The notes under the pieces were generated by a model. The model did no database searches and was not told where the DNA came from. It was given only the letters and a program-made list of their open reading frames with translations. 16,517 nucleotides of DNA from Patescibacteria group bacterium UBA2100 (GTDB taxonomy: Bacteria; Patescibacteriota; Minisyncoccia; Phycocordibacterales; UBA2100), in the NCBI GenBank assembly GCA_002331185.1, contig DCYW01000038.1, positions 31,860-48,376 of the forward strand, written 5' to 3'. Position numbers and translations under genes: made by a program. The first letter of the stretch is position 1; each line of letters opens with the position of its first letter. Below, one piece after another: positions 11,575 through 16,517 of the stretch.

Positions 11575-11580
11575 GTGAAA

Positions 11581-13734
11581 ATGTACCTGAAATCGATAGA
11601 GCTTTCTGGCTTTAAATCATTTGCTAAAAAATGTGAACTTACTTTTTCTTCTCCTATCGCAGGTATTGTGGGACCAAATGGCTCTGGAAAAAGTAACACC
11701 GCTGAAGCGTTTCGTTTTGTACTAGGAGAGCAGTCAATGAAGACAATGCGAGGTAAGCGTGGACCCGACCTTATCTGGTCAGGGAATGAAAGAACACCCG
11801 CAGCAAACCGTGCGCGCGTTGCGATGGTTTTTGATAACAAACAGCAATTGCTCGATATCGATTTTGATGAAGTTATTCTTGAGCGTATCGTGCATCGAGA
11901 CGGTGCAAACGAGTATGCTATTAATGGAAGTAAGGTACGTTTGAAAGATATTACCGCGCTTCTTTCTGGTGCCAAAATAGGGGCTTCAGGTCATCATATA
12001 ATCTCGCAAGGAGAGGCAGATAGGATTCTTGGCGCGTCAGAAAAAGAACGCCGTGAAATAATCGAAGAAGCACTTGGACTTAAAACATATCAATATAAAA
12101 AGACTGAAAGCGAAAGAAAGCTTGAAAAAACTACAGAAAATATCAAAGAAGCAAAAATTCTTAGGCGAGAAATTGCTCCACACCTTACCTTTTTAGAGCG
12201 ACAAATGAAGAAATTGGAACGCTCTCGAGAGTTGAAGCAAGAATTAAAAGAGTCGTACCGCACCTATATTGTGCATGAGAGACGTTTTATCGCAGATGAG
12301 GTACAAAGACTCGCATCTAGTCGTATTGAACCTCAGAGTGAGTTACATAAGCTCAAAGAAGAATTGGCTCAAGAAGCAGAGCCTGTACAGATATCTACTA
12401 GTACAGATGAACTGGAGGCACTTGATACACGCGCACGAAGTTTAATTGAAGAAAAAGGAAAGCTCGAACATGCTCGTGGAAGAGTTGAAGGCCAAATTGC
12501 ATTAGTAGGTAAAACACAAACAGAGTCGAAAGAGCACGTTGCGCGATCTATACCTTTTGTGAAGGTAGAAGATTTCCTTACACAGATGCGACAGAAAATA
12601 GAACGGGCACACGAAGACATTTCTGTAGTAAAAAATGTAATAGAAAGCATAGGCTCGTTTTTAGAACAATTTAAAAATACACAAGAACCTGAACCACAAA
12701 ACACAAAACTACTGCATTCACTTGAAGAGGAGTTGCGCGAAATACAAGAGTCATTGGCTTCACTTGCTAGTGAAGAAGTAGCACTTGGAGTTTCTAGAAA
12801 AAACGCACTGGATGAAATAGCACAAAAACAAGCGCGAGAGAAAGAAAGTCAAAAGCGGTACTTTGAAATAAAAGAAGCAAAGCGAGATATTGAACGTGTG
12901 CTCGAAGATATTTCACGAGAAGAACAAGTGCTTGAAGCTTCTCGAGAGAACCTTAAAAAAATTGAATATAAGGCACAAGATATTGGAGTTGAGATTAATG
13001 AACTACCAGAAAATTCGATACGGTCTCGCATTGAGCAAGAGCAAGCATTGAGAGAGATTGGACGTATTGAGGCACGTCTTGAAGAGTCTGGTTTTGTAGA
13101 TGAAGATACAATACGAGAATACGAAGAAACAAAGCGACGCGACGCTTTTCTTGAGAGAGAAATAGCAGATCTTGAGGCTTCACAAAAAACACTTATTGAA
13201 ATAATAGAGAGTTTGGATGGAGAAATTTCAGTTCGCTTTGAGGAAGGGTTACATAAAATAAACAAAGAATTTCTGAAATTCTTTGCGATGCTTTTTGACG
13301 GAGGAACCGCAACTTTGAAATTAGTAAAGAAAGTAAAGAAAAACGAAGAAGAGAGTGAAGAAGAAGTAGAAGAGGTTAAAGAGGGAATAGAAATACGAGT
13401 ACAATTACCTCGCAAAAAAGTAACGACACTTGATGTGCTTTCAGGAGGAGAGCGAGCACTTACATCGATTGCGCTCATTTTTGCTATGAGCCAAGTTAAC
13501 CCACCACCGTTTATTATTCTTGATGAAACCGACGCCGCGCTTGATGAGGCAAACTCTCGGAAGTATGCCGATATGGTCAAAACACTTGCGCAGAGGAGTC
13601 AGCTTATTCTGATTACACACAATCGCCAAACAATGGAAGCAGCAGGGGAACTCTATGGAGTAACGATGGGGAATGATGGTATCTCAAAACTACTGTCGGT
13701 AAAATTTGATGAAGCAGTGAGTGTGGCGAAGTAG
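11581..13734 (+). CDS. Short SMC-family ATPase without a visible hinge
   Basis: 717 residues from the ATG at 11581. An in-frame ATG at 11338 would add 81 residues before the SMC start, overlap the divergent gene and precede the TATAAT, so I reject it. The N-terminal head is typical SMC: MYLKSIELSGFKSF, Walker A GPNGSGKS (31-38), and the GEADRIL region. The C-terminal head has the signature LSGGE (620-624) and Walker B FIILDE (644-649) with a following D-loop. Between them are Glu/Lys/Arg-rich coiled coils (about 160-560), interrupted by a less charged part near 255-280 and a Pro-containing part near 370. A canonical SMC is about 1150-1200 residues with a 150-residue globular hinge, and I see no hinge and no CxxC zinc hook. 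The role is probably chromosome organisation or repair. It could be a Parcubacteria-type SMC rather than RecN or RecF. Confidence 0.88.
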   Translation: MYLKSIELSGFKSFAKKCELTFSSPIAGIVGPNGSGKSNTAEAFRFVLGEQSMKTMRGKRGPDLIWSGNERTPAANRARVAMVFDNKQQLLDIDFDEVILERIVHRDGANEYAINGSKVRLKDITALLSGAKIGASGHHIISQGEADRILGASEKERREIIEEALGLKTYQYKKTESERKLEKTTENIKEAKILRREIAPHLTFLERQMKKLERSRELKQELKESYRTYIVHERRFIADEVQRLASSRIEPQSELHKLKEELAQEAEPVQISTSTDELEALDTRARSLIEEKGKLEHARGRVEGQIALVGKTQTESKEHVARSIPFVKVEDFLTQMRQKIERAHEDISVVKNVIESIGSFLEQFKNTQEPEPQNTKLLHSLEEELREIQESLASLASEEVALGVSRKNALDEIAQKQAREKESQKRYFEIKEAKRDIERVLEDISREEQVLEASRENLKKIEYKAQDIGVEINELPENSIRSRIEQEQALREIGRIEARLEESGFVDEDTIREYEETKRRDAFLEREIADLEASQKTLIEIIESLDGEISVRFEEGLHKINKEFLKFFAMLFDGGTATLKLVKKVKKNEEESEEEVEEVKEGIEIRVQLPRKKVTTLDVLSGGERALTSIALIFAMSQVNPPPFIILDETDAALDEANSRKYADMVKTLAQRSQLILITHNRQTMEAAGELYGVTMGNDGISKLLSVKFDEAVSVAK

Positions 13735-13756
13735 CTACTTGGCAGGCTTCTTTTTT
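13711..13756 (+). terminator. Possible terminator overlapping the end of the SMC-like gene
   Basis: GAAGC (13711-13715) with GCTTC (13746-13750), enclosing the palindrome AAGTAGCTACTT, followed by six T residues. It would lie across both stop codons. The long imperfect loop makes it uncertain. Confidence 0.35.
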
Positions 13757-15807
13757 GTTGATCGTTTTTCTTTACCACCTGGACCTAAATCCCAAGTAAC
13801 CTTTCGCGTTGCCAAATCAACCTTCTGTGGAGTTATACTTATACCTTCTTGTAATGAAAAAACATCCTTTTTGTTTTGAGTATTCACAAAACGTCTTGGC
13901 TTTTCTTTGAACTGCCAGTCAGGACCAAGTGTTCGAGCTGGCAAGAGACCGTATGTACCAGTACTTCTATCAATTACGTGCAATCCTCGAGAATCAATAT
14001 TATCAATACGTCCACGACGTGGTTCCCCAATCTTTTTACGGAGAAGCTCAGCTTGCATAAGTTCAATTGCGTCTTTCTCGGCGTTATCAGCGGCTTGTGA
14101 TCGGTGTGTGAGTGTGACAGTAGCATTTATATAGCGTCGCGATTCTTCAGGTGTGATCGGCGCTCCATTGAGTAAGTGATCTTTTAGAACACGATGCAAA
14201 ATGAAATCAGCATAACGACGGATAGGGGACGTGAAGTGTGCGTAGTCTTTCATCGCCAAAGAAAAATGACCTATATTGTCGGTGCTATAGAGGGCTTTCT
14301 TCATTGAGCCAAAAACCTTTCTTTGGATTGCTTTCTCTTCAGCGGTATCCTTCACATTTATAAGCAGTTTATCAATATCCGCTTGTGTAATTTTATCGAA
14401 AAAAGTTGGTCTCCATGCTTTTACCCATGTTGGTTTAACACCTATATCAATCAAGTATTTTCTTAAATCTTCTATTTTTTCTGGGTTTGGTTCAGCATGC
14501 ACTCGGTATGGGGTTGTGTTTGCACCATTCATTCGTTTTGCTGCATTTTCATTTGCTAAAAGCATTAATTCCTCGATCATTTTCATAGTATCGAAGCGCT
14601 CTTTGATCGTCACTTGTTCTGGGCGTCCTTGTTTATCGAATTGAAATTCTAACTCATCACGATCACGAGATTCGTCGATATCCTGTCCCGTACGCTTTTC
14701 TCTGTGTTTTGCAGTTAAATCCCAGAGTTCTTTGAGCTCAGCTTCCAGTGGCTGCTTTTTTTGCCCACGCACCAGTGCAGAAAGAGTAAATGGAGTTTTT
14801 TTGTCTATGAGTTTCTGCGCTTCTTGATAGGTGAGTCGTTTGTTCGAATTAATTAGAGTATTAGCAAAACGTGTTTTGCTTTCTACTATCGTTCCATTTC
14901 TTCTTATCTCGAAAATGGCGCTGAACGTACGTTTGTCTTCGCCTTCGTTGAGACTGCACAGATCATTAGAGAGTTCTTCAGGAAGCATAGGAATAACGCG
15001 ATCAGGTAGATATACGGATGTTCCACGTTTTTGTGCATCAAAATCAATTGCAGAACCTGGTTTTATGTAATGTGTTGGGTCTGCGATGTGTACACCAATC
15101 TCGTAATTGCCGTTTGAAAGTTTCTTAAACGAAATAGCATCGTCGAAGTCCTTTGCAGATTCTGGATCTATAGTGAAAGTTGTGACCTCACGAAAGTCTT
15201 CTCGTTCTTTAATATCTTCTTCGGTAATTTCACGATAGTCCCTTGCTAGTTGCTTTGCTTCTTTAAGTACTTTGTTTGGGAATTTGTCTGCAAAACCGTA
15301 CTCCCACGGAATAGCACGCATTTCAGCATCAAAGGTACCGTTCTCTCCAAGTGTTTGTACAAATCGGACTTTAGGAGCATCATTTGGACTCTTCCATTCA
15401 ACTAACTCAAGCATGACTTGGCTACCTGGTTTAACACCATTTGGGAGACCATCTACTAATTCAAAATCTTTATGTGCTCTATTTATTCTTCTGGAAGAAA
15501 TACGTACCTGCCCGCCTTGTATTTTTTCAATAGCACCAACAAATTTTTTTTGAATTGATTTTTCAACTTTGACAACCTCTCCTTTTCGTACACCGCCTCT
15601 TTTTTTAGAGTCAAGCTTAAGTCGTACTTTATCTCCAGAGAATGCAGTTCCTAGTTTGTCTTGATCAATTCGTATTTGCTCAGCTGAACCAGGAATGGTT
15701 GCGATACCAAATCCACGTGGATGAATGGTAACAAAACCTATAGGGTCTTTAATATCTTCCTCACTTTCTTTTCCTTTAAATGGTTTGAGGTATTTTTCGA
15801 CTTCCAT
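13735..15807 (-). CDS. rnr: RNase R-type 3'-5' exoribonuclease (RNB family)
   Basis: 690 residues. Degrades structured RNA and takes part in rRNA and mRNA turnover. Order: N-terminal cold-shock/OB regions (DPIGFVTIHPRGFGIATIPG, then FVGAIEKIQGGQVRI); the RNB catalytic domain with TIDPESAKDFDDAISF, giving D214, D220, D222 and D223, then HIADPTHYI, GTSVYLPDRVIPMLPEELSNDLCSLNEGEDK, and HFTSPIRRYADFILHR near the end of the domain; then a short, divergent S1-like domain (GRIDNIDSRGLHVI to about residue 670) and a basic tail (KEKRSTKKKPAK). It is somewhat shorter than E. coli RNase R (about 810) because both ends are trimmed. The start ATG at 15807 has no Shine-Dalgarno site but a TATAAT 23 bases upstream. 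Its stop codon touches the stop of the convergent SMC-like gene. Confidence 0.95.
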   Translation of the reverse strand: MEVEKYLKPFKGKESEEDIKDPIGFVTIHPRGFGIATIPGSAEQIRIDQDKLGTAFSGDKVRLKLDSKKRGGVRKGEVVKVEKSIQKKFVGAIEKIQGGQVRISSRRINRAHKDFELVDGLPNGVKPGSQVMLELVEWKSPNDAPKVRFVQTLGENGTFDAEMRAIPWEYGFADKFPNKVLKEAKQLARDYREITEEDIKEREDFREVTTFTIDPESAKDFDDAISFKKLSNGNYEIGVHIADPTHYIKPGSAIDFDAQKRGTSVYLPDRVIPMLPEELSNDLCSLNEGEDKRTFSAIFEIRRNGTIVESKTRFANTLINSNKRLTYQEAQKLIDKKTPFTLSALVRGQKKQPLEAELKELWDLTAKHREKRTGQDIDESRDRDELEFQFDKQGRPEQVTIKERFDTMKMIEELMLLANENAAKRMNGANTTPYRVHAEPNPEKIEDLRKYLIDIGVKPTWVKAWRPTFFDKITQADIDKLLINVKDTAEEKAIQRKVFGSMKKALYSTDNIGHFSLAMKDYAHFTSPIRRYADFILHRVLKDHLLNGAPITPEESRRYINATVTLTHRSQAADNAEKDAIELMQAELLRKKIGEPRRGRIDNIDSRGLHVIDRSTGTYGLLPARTLGPDWQFKEKPRRFVNTQNKKDVFSLQEGISITPQKVDLATRKVTWDLGPGGKEKRSTKKKPAK

Positions 15808-15830
15808 AGAATCTGTTAACTATGCATAAA

Positions 15831-15836
15831 ATTATA
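15831..15836 (-). promoter_or_regulatory. -10 element of rnr
   Basis: Consensus TATAAT on the minus strand at 15836-15831, 23 bases before the ATG at 15807. No good -35 and no extended TG. Positions 15837-15892 hold nothing else that I can name. Confidence 0.5.
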
Positions 15837-15892
15837 CTTCTAGCTTAGCACTAATTTGTGGATATGCTATCCATTTTTTTAGATAAAATAAT

Positions 15893-15919
15893 AGTGCCCA
15901 GCTCTTCGAGCTGGGCACT
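15893..15919 (-). terminator. Strong terminator of the right-hand minus-strand operon
   Basis: A 12-bp perfect stem AGTGCCCAGCTC (15893-15904) with GAGCTGGGCACT (15908-15919), 3-base loop. On the minus strand it is followed by ATTATTTTATCT. It ends the transcript carrying the S1/RNase R end and the 77-residue protein, upstream of the rnr promoter. Confidence 0.88.
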
Positions 15920-15960
15920 TGAAAAGATGCGTCCTGTAAAGAATTGTTTTGGTGCTGTAC

Positions 15961-16194
15961 CTAGTTTGACAGCAAGAAGGCTTGAGCTTCACCGTATATT
16001 TGGATCGAAGCGTCAAAATCGGTTGTACCACCTTCGCCAAAATTTGTACGCACATCTCCATCTTTATCAATTTCAACCGAGATAGTGTTCTCGGTATCCA
16101 TCTTTACCACAAGAGCTTCCAATGCAGATTCTAGGCGGTCAGTTGCCTCTTTGGGGTAGACCCCCTCTGCAACACAAAAATCTAACTTTGCCAT
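15961..16194 (-). CDS. Small hypothetical protein
   Basis: 77 residues from the ATG at 16194. This start is chosen because AAGGAG (16207-16202) lies 7 bases before it. A GTG at 16227 would add 11 residues that include the binding site itself. The sequence MAKLDFCVAEGVYP leads into a helix-like stretch (KEATDRLESALEALVVKM) and a beta-like acidic half (ISVEIDKDGDVRTNFG), ending FLLSN. It has one cysteine (C7), no signal peptide and no membrane segment. I do not recognise a family. It follows the RNase R-like gene by 44 bases in the same direction and shares its terminator, so the two are likely one operon. Confidence 0.7.
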   Translation of the reverse strand: MAKLDFCVAEGVYPKEATDRLESALEALVVKMDTENTISVEIDKDGDVRTNFGEGGTTDFDASIQIYGEAQAFLLSN

Positions 16195-16238
16195 CTCATG
16201 TCTCCTTTCTGCCTTTTGTAGTCCCACAGAAAATTTTC

Positions 16239-16517
16239 TTACACAACAACCTCCCAGTCGAGTTCACGTGCATCAAGACTTACATTCTTAAGACGAACTT
16301 GAACGTCGTCGCCAATACGGTAGCGTTTTCCGCTTTTTCGCCCCACAAGGGCATATTGTTTTTCATCAAGTTCAAACCAATCATGTGGAATAGCATTTAC
16401 ACGTACCATTCCTTCGGCATGAGTAGTATTTTCAGCAATAAACATTCCGCCTTTGGTAACACCAGTCACTTTACCCTCAAAAACGTCGCCAACACGGCTA
16501 CTCATATACTCTACTTG
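16239..16517 (-). CDS. C-terminal S1 domain of a second RNase R-like protein (partial)
   Basis: The frame is open to the right edge (codons from 16517), ending in TAA at 16241-16239, giving 92 visible residues. A Met lies at 16505, but the residues before it (QVEY) fit the family pattern before the S1 domain, so I take it as internal. The visible part is an S1 RNA-binding domain: VGDVFEGKVTGVTKGGMFI, EGMVRVNAIPHDWF, and then LVGRKSGKRYRIGDDVQVRLKNVSLDARELDWEVV. The RTG-x-RxRIGD-like block and the D-x-RxxD ending are typical of the RNase R C-terminus, matching better than the divergent S1 of the neighbouring rnr. The catalytic part should lie beyond the window. No terminator separates it from the 77-residue gene. 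Confidence 0.8.
   Translation of the reverse strand, partial: QVEYMSSRVGDVFEGKVTGVTKGGMFIAENTTHAEGMVRVNAIPHDWFELDEKQYALVGRKSGKRYRIGDDVQVRLKNVSLDARELDWEVVV

Noticed and set aside
11338..11580. Longer start of the SMC-like gene at the ATG at 11338
   Set aside because: The extra 81 residues do not look like SMC, lie opposite the divergent gene, and precede a TATAAT that sits 6 bases before the ATG at 11581, where the family sequence MYLKSIELSGFKSF begins.
12849..13580. 243-residue minus-strand frame opposite the SMC-like gene
   Set aside because: Ser/Phe/Ile-rich shadow of the Glu/Lys/Arg-rich coiled coil, overlapping the clearly real + strand gene.
1..16517. Reassignment of TGA to Gly or Trp, as in some related phyla
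   Set aside because: dnaE, thrS, rnr, rnc, rnhB and the SMC-like gene contain no in-frame TGA, which would be frequent under a changed code, and the 44-residue gene ends in TGA directly before a terminator.
1..16517. CRISPR array, insertion sequence or prophage genes
   Set aside because: No regularly spaced direct repeats, transposase, integrase or phage structural motifs were seen. The only tandem repeats are coding repeats at 1115-1369.

Overview
The window looks like a chromosomal segment of a Candidate Phyla Radiation (Patescibacteria) bacterium, most likely in the Parcubacteria group. This is inferred from the gene types, not from a database match. The signs are an L32 of the 'MR-TR-HT-NRRSHHAL' type with a long charged tail, a threonyl-tRNA synthetase reduced to its catalytic and anticodon-binding parts, a short SMC-like ATPase, small secreted low-complexity proteins, very compact spacing, and extended -10 promoters set almost on top of start codons. 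The standard code applies: conserved genes end in TAA or TAG and contain no internal TGA, and one small gene ends in TGA directly before a terminator.

Layout. Positions 1-3100 form an accessory, surface-type region, all on the + strand: the 3' end of an unrecognised gene, a small Cys-containing secreted protein, and three signal-peptide proteins. Two of these three are extremely rich in Tyr and one is very short. Most units have their own promoter or terminator. From 3103 the window is housekeeping. On the minus strand, dnaE (DNA polymerase III alpha) lies upstream of thrS, and thrS has its own promoter and a complete T-box leader with mutually exclusive antiterminator and terminator hairpins. 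Divergent from dnaE is a small basic protein, followed by rnhB, rpmF (after a long structured leader), a nusB-NUDIX fusion and rnc. A minus-strand gene with a deoxyribosyltransferase-like look is interrupted by one in-frame TGA. It is divergent from a hinge-less SMC-like ATPase, which is convergent with an RNase R gene, their stop codons touching. The right end holds a small hypothetical protein and the C-terminal S1 domain of a second RNase R-like protein that runs off the window.

The conserved genes form an RNA/DNA processing neighbourhood: replication (dnaE), RNA-DNA hybrid removal (rnhB), rRNA and mRNA processing (rnc, two RNase R-like genes), transcription antitermination (nusB), ribosome (rpmF), tRNA charging (thrS) and chromosome handling (SMC-like).

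The most notable points are the T-box control of thrS with a short stem I that appears to show an ACC codon in a 7-nt loop, the NusB-NUDIX fusion, the SMC without a visible hinge, the in-frame TGA, the Tyr-rich secreted cluster with twin near-leaderless promoters, and the structured leader in front of rpmF.
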